From positions 7,502,001 to 7,566,000 of the forward strand of contig JAAXNY010000001.1 of assembly GCA_013420905.1 (NCBI GenBank): DNA of 64,000 nt, in the 5' to 3' direction. Shown here piece after piece: positions 34,888-45,135 of this stretch. Source of the stretch: Collybia mongolica. Taxonomy: Eukaryota; Basidiomycota; Agaricomycetes; Agaricales; Clitocybaceae. Position 1 is the stretch's first letter; each line of letters begins with the position of its first letter. The translations under genes were made by a program, and so were the position numbers. The notes beneath the pieces were generated by a model. The model was not told where the DNA came from and did no database searches. It worked only from the letters and a program-made list of their open reading frames with translations.

Positions 34888-36272
34888 ATGTCAACCCGAC
34901 CTCCCCTGCCCGTTCGCCATGCAAACCCACACATCCCCTTGACTTGTGAGTTTTGTCGGGATCGTAGTGGCATCGCTAATCCAGTTGTTAGTGACTTCAG
35001 GTATTTTGCCTCCAGTCAAGTATCAGATCCTGAATTGCCAGGGTCAAGATATACTCGTGAGTGCACCACCTCGTGCATGGCGCGTAGATATTTCGCTTAC
35101 GCCGAAATTCTCGTAGGTCGGAAGAATGAAGATCGAGACACCAACAGTATGTTTCCTGACACACTCCACTGACCAAGTCTGATGTTTCACAGCCATCTGG
35201 GCATGCCTTCATCCTACGGCGGTTCGATACGGGTGCTGTCAGTCTCACAACGATGTTTCGAGCCGCATTTCCCAACGCACCAGAGCATGAAGAGAAGAGC
35301 GAGCTGCAATGGGTGAAGGAGAATCATGATTTATCTGGGAACAACGGCGGGCCGCATAACCCTCAGGTGACACGTTTAGCAGGCACTTGGGTCAGCCCCT
35401 CGCTCGCACAAACTATCGGAGACGCCTATGCCTTGGGTGATCTCATCAAGGCTGTTGTCGAGGCCACACCAGACCCCAAGGCCTCGTACAGAAGGTCCGG
35501 CAAGGCCGGAGCTGCAGGCAACACTACCACTCCTTCAGTACCCACCGTCGTTGCCAAAAACGTAACACCAGCTAAATCCACAGTCAAGCCCCCATCGAGG
35601 ACCCTCCCCACACCGTCGCCTACGGCTGCACCCAACCCCGCCAAACGCAGGAAGGAGTCCTCACCAGTGCCAGCCCCTGCCCCGGTGGCATCGACGCCGT
35701 CTTTACGACGGTCTATGCGCACGAAGAGTCCCGCTGCGGTATCAGCCGCCGCCGCCCCGCTCATATCTATACCAAAGACACCCCGAACTGCTAAGTTGGC
35801 ACGACATGAGGAGGCATTGACGCCGCAGGGATCGGATCAGACGGTTGTGGAAGAGGACTCAGAGATCATCGAGGATGGGATCACAGGATCGGAACTTCGA
35901 CAGCAGGATATTCAGGAGCAGCAAGAGTTGATCCAGAACCTCAAGAAGCAGAGGGACGTAGCACCTACCAACACCGCAGTGTCGGAAGACGAGGAGACGG
36001 AGGATGCGGTCGATGTACCAACGAAGCTCAAGCGCGCGCGCGAAGATGAGGTGGAACCTCTTAAGTTTGATTTTAAGGAGCCTGAAGTCGGCGAGCGTGC
36101 GATTGCGACCAACAATCGGGTTGCAAGGTTCCAACTAGAGCCCAGAACAAGGTCGTTTGTATGGGGTGTAGCCGCGTTTGCAGTCGGCATGAGCGCTGTG
36201 TGAGTGCTAATCATCCTTTTGGTTTCCCTAACTAACCCCATGCGTAGCTCATTTCTACCTAGTCTCTTCTAA
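34888..36272 (+). CDS. bqt4: Bqt4-like inner nuclear membrane protein (KilA-N/APSES-type domain)
   Basis: In fission yeast Bqt4 anchors telomeres to the inner nuclear membrane. Five exons: 34888-34945, 35001-35056, 35117-35146, 35193-36199, 36248-36272; 391 residues. The N-terminal 130 residues form an APSES/KilA-N-like fold (PPVKYQILNCQGQDIL, GHAFILRRFDTGAVSLTTMF, RLAGTWVSPSLA). A long Pro/Ser/Ala and acidic disordered region follows, with basic patches and a coiled-coil stretch (QEQQELIQNLKKQ). The C-terminus is a single hydrophobic segment (VWGVAAFAVGMSAV). I favour splicing of the last intron (donor GTGAGT, acceptor CGTAG), which adds SFLPSLF; without it the protein stops at 36203. Confidence 0.78.
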
Positions 36273-36644
36273 GAATGTATATTGCTGCTATTACATTTAT
36301 TTATTTTATTTTTTTCCTGCGCGCTTTCTTCTTGCTTTTCCCATTGTGTCGCAATGCCCCCAAATACCTACCCCCGTGTACCATTGTGTATATCTCCGCG
36401 ATACATCTTCACTTAATCCTAATCCCGCCCTCTGGATTCACATTACGATACTTTTATGATTTTCCTTGTTGATGAATTGTTGATGAATTTTATGTACGTA
36501 GTACCCGTTTTCTCATATCGTATTGCTTGGGCTGTTGAGATATAGATACGAGATGCTCGTTGTAGAAAATCGTAAGATATTATGATAAATTACAATGCCA
36601 AGTCCTGGCTGATTTTTTCGTGGTACTGATTGAGTCTTCAGTCC
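36273..36644. other. Convergent intergenic region
   Basis: 3' flanks of the Bqt4-like gene (+) and the paraoxonase-like gene (-). A/T- and pyrimidine-rich, with no gene. Confidence 0.6.
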
Positions 36645-38024
36645 TCATGATGATGGTCGACAGACGAGCAAACCATCCTCTGCGTACAGACCAGAAATGT
36701 ACAAATTACCCGTGATCGAGTCCTTGAGCCCCGTCGCCGACGACGAGAATCCAGCAGCTGACCCATCACTCTGGAACAACGTCGTCACCTCACGGCTATG
36801 TACAGCCGGCACAAGGCCCCTCGCTGACACAGGGGCCTTCGTATCGAAGTTTTCCTTCAACTCAGTGCCTTGCATCGCGATCGAGAGCACCCAACTGGGC
36901 GCAGCGGCCTCCGTCTTGTTTGCGGCAACGGCTGTGAGGGCGGGGAAGTTGGGGTGGCCAGCGACGATGAGCGACTCTCCATCGTGTGTGTAGTGGAGGT
37001 TATCCGGCGTGAAGGGGACGGGAACGGACTGAACAAGGCCTTTGATGTCATGAGTGGCCTTGTCCCGGGCGAAAATAGAGACCCGGCCAAGGGTGGTAGA
37101 GGAGAGGGCGAGGTGGGTGCCACTGGGGGAGATGGCGATGCCATTGGGGAAAGGAATAAAGAGTACAGCAAATTTGTGCTCCTTGATCGCGGGCGTGGGT
37201 GTGTCGGCGTTGTCAGTGGAATGGGGGGTAAGGGTAACATGCGAGACAAACCCGAAGGGAAGCGCGAAGACGGATTCGATGACTGCAAGGACGTTACCGA
37301 CGTAGGGAAGGCGCCGAGTGAGGAGGTGGTCGTTTGTCACGTAGAAGGAGTCCGGGGAGGTGAGCGCGAGAGAGTTGGGAGAGACAAAGTAGGGCGAGGT
37401 GATTGTGCGGACATGGGTCGCGACAGTGGGCGCGGAGGGCGACAGCGTGAATTGCTCGATGACGGTGCGTTCCCGAGCGTGATTGATCACATAGAGGTTG
37501 GATGGTGCTCCTACGTACGAGGGATAGATCTCTACGCCCAACGGGTGAAAGTCGTGGCCGGCCGGGTAGCCCTTCAACTCAAGGCGCTTAAACCTCTCTG
37601 GAGGCGGTTTCTGCCCCGCTTGGAGTTTCCTCCCCGGCTCGTATAACCAAAGGGACCCTAGTGGCTCTGGATCCCTCAAAGGCCCCATGACGGTGTTCCA
37701 TGATTTACGGCCTGCGTCGCAACTGATGAGTAGTCCTCGGTCAACGAATTTTCCCGAGTTATCAAGGAGGTTCCAGAAGGTCGCGTCTTCGCAATACTTG
37801 AGTTCCGGTGCCTTGAGTGTCGTGCAGTCGTTCGTGTAGTTACCCTCAGCGTAATAGCCAGTGGGGAAATCGTGCTTCGTCAGGATGTTGTTTTTGGCGA
37901 CGCGTCCACTGCGCCAGACAACTATCGCCTGAGAGTTGTTCTTTAAGGAATGCCTGGGTCAATAAGTTATGAAACGACTCACTATGAAGCCTGCAGCGTA
38001 CGTGAGCGTGCGAGTTGAGACCAT
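36645..38024 (-). CDS. Paraoxonase/arylesterase-like six-bladed propeller protein
   Basis: Likely calcium-dependent lactonase or esterase of the PON/SMP-30 class. Two exons (38024-37983, 37928-36645), 441 residues. The N-terminus (MVSTRTLTYAAGFIAIVVW) is a short hydrophobic signal-anchor-like segment, as in PON proteins. Propeller blades show the family pattern, for example DFHPLGVEIYPS, LYVINHARERTVIEQF, SPNSLALTSPDSFYVTND (Asn-Asp in the channel) and FPNGIAISPSGTHLAL. A late block, DSITGNLYISGLYAEDGLLVC, closes the propeller. The exon 2 acceptor was chosen because it restores frame at phase 0 with a 54 bp intron. Substrate is unknown. Confidence 0.85.
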
Positions 38025-39238
38025 TTTCGTGTTTCAGTCGAAGCTGCAAGACGTTTCTTGCGGGCACTGATCTGACAATCACCAATGAGTGACCAATCAC
38101 AGAAGGCCAGCCGACCTTGACGCCCACTGAGTTCCCGACCAAGAATAATGAGCACTGAAATCCCAGCATTGTTCACAGTGTTCACTGTTCAGTGGATGGA
38201 AAGAATCAGGAAAAAGGGGGTTCAGAAGCTTGGCAAGGCCGTCGACAAGACTGGTTTTTATATCTCAATCCCAATTCCGGGTTATATTCGTTAGTCGAAT
38301 GAATATGCTGCTGCTGCTGCAATATATGTACAAGCTAGAGCCCCAAGTACACGCACGGCTGTTGCAATTTAAATAATAAAATACTAGAGGATTTCGAGCC
38401 GAGGGGCCGCAGTCCCAACCGACAAACATGTATGTAAGGTAGAGTTATTTCTCATTGTGTGACACACGACACCTTGGGAAACGACGGGGTCTGTCGGGAT
38501 GTTCGGATGACATAGGACAGGCCATGCCTGAGATTTACAACCGACACGGGCTCGCCTGGCGCTTAGATCCTGGGTGGGCGGATAAAGCTGACGGTGGACT
38601 AAACAGGATGGCTCGGAATAAGGGTCATGTGTATGGCATGATAGGGTGATTGCCATCGGTGACGTACAAACCCAAACCTCGCGGTGCATCGAGGCAAACT
38701 TCTATTCGTTAGGATCGACCTGAAGGAGTGCTTACTCCCAGCAAAACGGGTGCGTGGCCTGTCATCGTTGGGATTTTTTCAGCACGTTCCGCCTTGAGTA
38801 GGTCCCTAAACTCCGAACTATCAGCCTCGATGGCTAGAGAGTGCTTGGTGGAGGCGCCCTAAATTCCCATGAAATCGAATAGACCACCAGTCATTGAACT
38901 TGAAGGAGATATGGCGCTGGCAGTTCATCAGGATGTAAGAGAGAGATGTGATTACATGATCATGTTTAGTGGATGAGATCACGGAGAAATGTTCTGCAAC
39001 CAGATGGCAACTGGAGGCAATCAATAGACGATCACCCTATTCGTCGAAGAAGAAGAAGAATTCGAACCTCACCATTCGAATTCAGTTGATCACACACACT
39101 GCGCTTCCAACATTTTCCATGTCACTATTTACGCTGCTGCTTCTCTAATTTCTCCTTCTCTATCCCGTCAATCTTTTTTTTTTCGGCCCAAAGCCTCACC
39201 CAGCGCTCCACTGCTGCTGCGCGCAGCTCGCCTCCAGG
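38025..39238. other. Divergent intergenic region
   Basis: About 1.2 kb between the paraoxonase-like gene (-) and the DUF6534-like gene (+). It contains a short GCT repeat at about 38309-38322 and pyrimidine-rich sequence before 39239. No gene is supported. Confidence 0.6.
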
Positions 39239-41307
39239 ATGTCTGCTCCGCACCTAGAACTTGGAAACACTTTTGGTGGGCATCGGTCGTTCTCGCGTGT
39301 TTGGGGACAGGTTAACAATACGCACCGTCAAAAGGGGCCATGTTTGTAGGAGCAATGGTGACCATGAGCATCTATGGGATCACTACCCTGCAGGTGTGTA
39401 AATAAGCATTCGTTGCAGCTTGGTCGATAACTGGCTTGGCGTTATTCGTAGATGTACTTTTATTACATGTCGTACCCAAACGACGACAATTCAATAAAGG
39501 CGCTTGTAAGCACTTGTCCATTCTGTTTTCGTTGATTACCTGAGCGTAAAAATTACAGGTAGCCGCAATCTGGTTGGTCCGCTCTGGCTTGGCATTTTTG
39601 TGCCACTATTGCTTATCCAATCTTCAAGGACTATTGACACTCTACATGTTATCCTCAGTGCGTCTCTCCTCGGGTCCCCATCTACAAATACCTAATTTAT
39701 GCCCCATGAAAGTGTGTCATGCAATGTACTTTTATCTTGTATGTTGGTGGGGCTAGTGGGCTTCTTGGTCCTGATTATGGTTTAGATCACAGGATTTGGA
39801 AATATACATGTTCTCGTGGAAGGAACCTGGTAGGTCACCACTTGTTCATAAATCCTCAATCAAAGTATATCCCTAACCCATGCTTTCAGGTCACTATATG
39901 TGAGTTGTTATTATCTTATCTTCATTTTCTTGTCAGCTAATATAGCAACAAGACATCTATAGCGCTTAATGTCGATCATTTCTATTTTTTCCTTGACAAT
40001 TCACCACTAAAATACATACGCATCAGGTTCTAATGGCATTTGTTGTCCAATGGTCCGTGTTTATCACTGATCTCAAGGTTTATTTTTACCTTACCGAAGC
40101 TGGCAGTTTTTTCACCCAGAGGATCTTCAAGTGTACGTAACTTCGGGGGCATCTATTGCAGCGGGGAGCTGATCCCTCTTTAGTAAGCTCTCCACGGATA
40201 AAATGGTGGTTATCAGGAAGCATTGTGAGTCCACAATTGCTATTCACAAATGTACGACCCGTTAAAGGCGTTTAGGCTCTCTGTGTCGTCGCACATTTTT
40301 GTGAGCCCATTTCCCAAGACGGGTCGAGTTTGCTCAAATGACATGTTCTTTATTTTTAGGTTTCGGGATGGGTGCGTCTGATACTAACCCCAGAGGTATA
40401 CCGTTGTTGACCACTTGGGATGTCCGTAGAAACGGTCGTATGGTTGTAAGCTCTCAGCGTCATTAATCGCATCGACGAGATGACTTACTTTTGCCAGCTT
40501 CATAAAGAAAGATTTTGCTCGCCTGAAGGAAGCAAACGTGAGTGCCCTCTGGAGTACTTAGCCAAACACTGTACTCTCTGACGCATGGTCTCAGTTTCAA
40601 AGCGTTCTGCCGTTCGCAATAACGGCTATCCTGTCGGATATAATGATTGCTGTTACACTCTGCCTCCTACTAGCCAGCAATCGCTCCGAATATCAAGACA
40701 CAAACAATATCATCAACCGCCTTATTATATACGCGATTAATCGCTGTATATTGACTTCGTTCGTATTTTGCTTTCTACCCTCTATTACACTAACACTGCA
40801 ACTAGGGCTGTGGCAGTGATCGAAGTGGTCATCGTGAGTTGCCTGGAGGAAGAGGTTGCTTTTCGTCCTGACACTTTCAAAACCAGTTCGTTGCCTTGCC
40901 AAACTCCTTCTGGTCATTCGCATTCGATTTTATCATTGGGAAACGTGTGTCGGTGTCGCTCTGTGTCGCATGTACTTGCTCGTTGACAAGTTGCAATGCA
41001 GTGTACGCCAACTCTTTATTGGCTTCTTTGAACTCCCGGAAGTCACTGCGAGGCAAGGGTCAAAACACGAACTCGACGGAGGGGACTTCGACAAGTTTCA
41101 ACTTGGCTTCCATGTCTGCCGATGTGCCCACGAGTCTCGTACATGTGAGTAACACCCACCTCTGTATGTATTCTATACGAACCTGCGCTGGTCTAGGTGC
41201 CGAGTCGGAATGATGACGGGGAAATTCCTAATGTAATACGGCGTCTAAACGCCTCAGACGGTGAGAGCAAACACATAATAGTTGCGTGGTTCCTTCTCCC
41301 GTCGTGA
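39239..41307 (+). CDS. Multi-pass membrane protein, DUF6534-like family
   Basis: Member of a large agaricomycete family of seven-pass-like membrane proteins of unknown function. I place about 14 short exons. It starts MSAPHLELGNTFG and runs through hydrophobic segments: GAMFVGAMVTMSIYGITTLQ, then YFYYMSYPNDDNS, then TIDTLHVILS. Later parts are HAMYFYL, LVEGTWSLY, VLMAFVVQ, IFKLSSPRIKWWLSGSI, a TM block (FQSVLPFAITAILSDIMIAV) and the family-typical LYANSLLASLNSRKSLR. A Ser/Thr-rich cytosolic-type tail follows and the last exon ends at 41307. Exons in the middle are often under 60 bp and some boundaries between 39700 and 40500 are uncertain. No break is forced by the sequence. Confidence 0.75.
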
Positions 41308-41511
41308 TTATAAGCGTGTACTAATGGACGTTCTAGACGGGCAGTACGATCCATAAGAGGTCTTATCCGAGTGTAAATTGATTAGCATAAATAAATATAA
41401 TGATAAAAGAAAATAATGATAAGCGTAAAGGTTGTACCTTGTGGCAGTGTAAAGTGCTCCATTATCGCACCAATACCCATGCTATCGTCGTCCCCTTAGT
41501 TTTCCCCGTCC

Positions 41512-44178
41512 ATGTCCTCCGCCCCTGCAAGGTTTCTTTTTGTTTTCATTCTTGCTATCCAATGTATTCTCTGGTCTCAAAGTCGCTATGCTCAGCTCGC
41601 GGATCCAAGTTTGGGTCTTGGGAATACTAGCCTTGTAAAACGCATATATTCCGAGGTATCGAACCCCGATTCCGCTCTCGTATCTATCCATGGCGAAAAG
41701 CAGGCATGTAGCCTACTCAAACTGCGGCTCAGTGATCTTACCTAGCCTTGCGCAGTGCCGGCCTCTAACATTACCGACGGTAAAACAGTGTGCTCACGTT
41801 GAGAAGCAATGTTCAGTACCGAAGACATTCCTTGGTATCAATTACCTCCGCCGCTACTTCTGCGCGCCCCCACCCTTGCGCACAATACCCTTCACCTCGC
41901 TTATCGTATGGCTGATATTCTTATTTTCAACGCTGGGGATTAGTGCTTCCGACTTCTTCACCCCGAACCTTGCGACCATAGCACAGCTGCTTGGCCTGGA
42001 TGAGAATGTCGCCGGTGTCACCTTCCTTGCGTTTGGGAATGGCAGCCCGGATGTATTCTCGACGTTCTCAGCGATGCGTGCCAATTCGGGGAGTCTGGCT
42101 ATCGGCGAACTGCTGGGGGCAGCGTCGTTCATTGTGTCGTGTGTCGTGGGGTCCATGTGTATCATCAAGCCATTCAAAGTCCATCGAGGTCCATTCCTGC
42201 GGGACGTCGGGTTTTTCGCTGTTGCTGTGATGCTGCTTTTGGGCATCCTATGGGATGGGTTGATTCGTCCTTGGGAGGCTGGGGTGTTGGTTGCGCTTTA
42301 TTTCTTCTACGTTGCTATTGTCGTTGTGGGAACGTGGTGGGAACGGAAGCAAGGGCTCAAACGGCAGGCGGAGGCAATGATTCGGGCAGAGTACCAGGAT
42401 GACGAGCTGCCCACTATTGAGGAACCATACCGGGATGATGGTGAATGTTGTATAGTTTTAGTCTATAACTCATCTGACAGTCTTCCAAAGTTAGTCCGCC
42501 ATCTTCCGGCTCTCCAGCCATGCATATCAACCTAACACCCCCCACGCTTCCTCAACAGAGGGTGCGTGCAATCTCGACTCCCGTGCGTCCCCGTCTGCAA
42601 ACACAGCTCCCCCGTCGTCCACATTCGCGAAATCCCTCTCCCACACCTTCATCGGGAGCACAGATACCCTCGTTTTCGCTTGTTGGCGCGCTGGAGTTCC
42701 GCCATGTCGTCGCCTCGTTGCAAAACCAAGCGGCCAGCTCTTCGCTCAGCATGTTTGAAAGCCCCGTGACGCCTTTTGCTGGCGGAAGATACCATATGCA
42801 CCCTGCTTCTCGACAACGCACCCCTCGCTCCTCGTTAAATGGCGATGAAGACCCGTGGGACGCTGCGCTCGCACTTGATGAGCGGCCTCAACAACCCCGG
42901 CTAGTTGTCACGCCGTCCATGGGGTCTCCCATACACGAGGAACCACATCAAGATGGTAACGCCTTGACACAGTCGCCTACTAGCACTGCAGTCCCATCTA
43001 TTTTCCGCACTCCTGCATCGCCCACAATATCCGACGGCGACACAGAATCCCAGAACTACACACCCTCGTCCCGTCGGCAGCGGGCACTGTCTGTATTATC
43101 CCAGATCTCACATACGTTGTTCCCATCATTATGCCACTTCCGAAGTCAGAGCATCTTGGGACAGATTGCGTCCATCTTTGCGGCACCTGCTGTTTTGTTA
43201 CTGACATTGACTCTGCCTGTCGTCGTTACACCATATCGGTCCTCGCAGTCGGCTCAAGAAAAACTATACCAAGGGGACGGCCGCCTCGTGGACATTGAAG
43301 GGGAGGGCGAAGCACGGATACTGATGGCAGAGGAAGAAGTGCTAGAGGACATGCATGAAATGTCATTCAACAAGTGGCTCACGGCAGTGCAATGTACCTT
43401 GGCTCCTGTATTTTGTGTTGGTATTCTATTCAGTACGTTGCACTTAGTCATATATTCGCAGCCCCTCATTATCCGCTCCACAGATGGCACCAAGCACGAA
43501 GTTGCTCTACTGATCGCTGCGGCGATAGCTGGCCTTGCAACTTCAATTCTGGTAGCAGTCTTTGCAGATAAAGGCAACCACCCTTCGGCGCGCATGGCTC
43601 GCTGTTCTATGGGCTTCTTTGTCGCCATTGTATGGATCATGGCAATCGCGGATGAGGTTGTAAACGTACTACAAGTTGGTGCTCATATCATTCACAAATC
43701 GTATTCTGAGCTAATGTCCACCAGACTTTTGGCTTCATTTTCGGACTATCTGACGCCATTATTGGCCTGACGATATTCGCTGTGGGTAACTCCTTGGCAG
43801 ACCTTGTCGCCAATATGAGTGTTGCTGTAGGTTCTTTTCTTGCCTCACAAACAACGGTGCTGACCGGTTCTTCCTAAGGTGTTTGCCCCCATCATGGGCT
43901 TCTCCGCATGCTTTGGCGGGCCTATGCTCAACATTCTTCTCGGAATCGGTATCTCAGGAACTTATATCATCCAACAAACATCTGCACCATATGAACTGCA
44001 TTTCTCTACCACACTTTTCGTTAGCACGATTGGACTACTCATTCTCCTAGCAGCCACTCTGATTTTTGTCCCCATGAACGATTATTTTCTCACAAGGAGC
44101 TGGGGGATCCTGCTAATAGCTTCGTATACCGTCCTTATGACTGTCAACATTATCGTAGAACTCAGGAGCGAGGTTTGA
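41512..44178 (+). CDS. Na+/Ca2+ exchanger, NCKX/NCLX-like
   Basis: Cation antiporter of an internal membrane, exporting or sequestering Ca2+. Five exons: 41512-41655, 41756-42440, 42518-43674, 43725-43826, 43879-44178; 795 residues. A signal peptide is followed by a Cys-rich lumenal segment (CRPLTLP, CAHVEKQCS). The first alpha repeat is GVTFLAFGNGSPDVFSTFSA. A long disordered cytosolic loop of about 250 residues with many Ser/Pro comes next. The second alpha repeat is IGLTIFAVGNSLADLVANMS, followed by GGPMLNILLGIG and the last membrane helices. The two GNG/GNS acidic motifs needed for ion coordination are present. Intron 1 is 100 bp, longer than its neighbours. Which organelle it serves cannot be told from sequence. 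Confidence 0.92.
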
Positions 44179-44327
44179 GGAGTGTAATTCTAATATATTT
44201 GGATTATAGAGCGCATGCCTCAATGCTGGGCCAACTCGTGGTATGGTTCACCATTGATTGCCCTCTGAACAAATTATTTCATAGGCCTGACTGAAGGTGC
44301 TCTGAAATTACAAAATGAATATTAGGG

Positions 44328-44332
44328 AAAAA
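44328..44332 (-). terminator. RNA polymerase III terminator of tRNA-Tyr 1
   Basis: T5 run on the minus strand just past the 3' end of the tRNA at 44339-44423. Confidence 0.7.
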
Positions 44333-44338
44333 TATTTT

Positions 44339-44423
44339 CCGACCTGCCTGGCTCGAACAGGCGACATCAAGATGAAGTGTTATCCATTACAGTCTTGCGC
44401 TCTTCCAACTGAGCTAAGGTCGG
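44339..44423 (-). tRNA. tRNA-Tyr (GTA) with intron, copy 1
   Basis: 85 bp. It folds into a standard cloverleaf: acceptor stem CCGACCT with AGGTCGG, D stem GCTC/GAGC, anticodon stem CAAGA/TCTTG and T arm GCCTG-TTCGAGC-CAGGC. The anticodon loop is CTGTAA-A with anticodon GTA. A 13 bp intron starts one base after the anticodon (after position 37), as expected for tRNA-Tyr. The discriminator is A. Confidence 0.96.
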
Positions 44424-44766
44424 ATACACTGTTATGCAAACTTGTTGATGAATACTTCTTTCAAGTTGACTGTTCAAGCGACATTCCTTCGGAGATAATG
44501 TTGGTAAAGCTTCTATGACAGATGTACAACCTCGGTAAAGAAAACGAGTTCTGCCTCATCCAAAAGTCGGACAATTAGCCTCAACCAAATTACAAAGAAT
44601 CAGTCATCTTTCCCAAATCGGCCGGATCTTGTTGATTAACTCGACTTTCCACACTGGAGGTAAACCCTAAAGTTACATAACAAACAAAAAGAAACAACTT
44701 GACACATCGGTTGATTGCAGTAAAGGAACGTGTCCACGTATACTTAGTGTTTTAGCGCGTGCAACG

Positions 44767-44771
44767 AAAAA
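44767..44771 (-). terminator. RNA polymerase III terminator of tRNA-Tyr 2
   Basis: T5 run on the minus strand downstream of the second tRNA. Confidence 0.65.
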
Positions 44772-44776
44772 GCAGT

Positions 44777-44861
44777 CCGACCTGCCTGGCTCGAACAGGC
44801 GACATCAAGATGACAGGGTACCCATTACAGTCTTGCGCTCTTCCAACTGAGCTAAGGTCGG
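44777..44861 (-). tRNA. tRNA-Tyr (GTA) with intron, copy 2
   Basis: The mature sequence is identical to copy 1, about 350 bp away on the same strand. Only the 13 bp intron differs (TGGGTACCCTGTC here, TGGATAACACTTC in copy 1). Confidence 0.96.
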
Positions 44862-45135
44862 ATGTTGTACAGTTGCATGTACAAAAGTCTTGTAATGAAA
44901 TAAAAACAATTCACTTAACCTGTTGTAAGCTGTGATATTCCCTTGCCCTTGTCCACCCAGAAGATAGACAAAATATTAGCCAAGAAAATATGTATGGAAC
45001 TGGGTCTGGTATGTGCAAGATATCCGTTGTTGAAAATTAACAAAATAAGATGGGGTTGTAGTAGTAGGGCATAAGGGCCGTCATGACAGGTCGTAACATG
45101 GGGGTAAATAAAGAAAGATAACACGCCCGATCACA

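Noticed and set aside
36870..37646. 258-codon plus-strand open frame
   Set aside because: Antisense to the single large exon of the paraoxonase-like gene. It is Gly/Arg/Asp-rich with no family motifs, while the minus-strand protein is clearly a propeller.
38309..38322. GCT trinucleotide run as a functional repeat
   Set aside because: Only about five units long and intergenic; too short to call.
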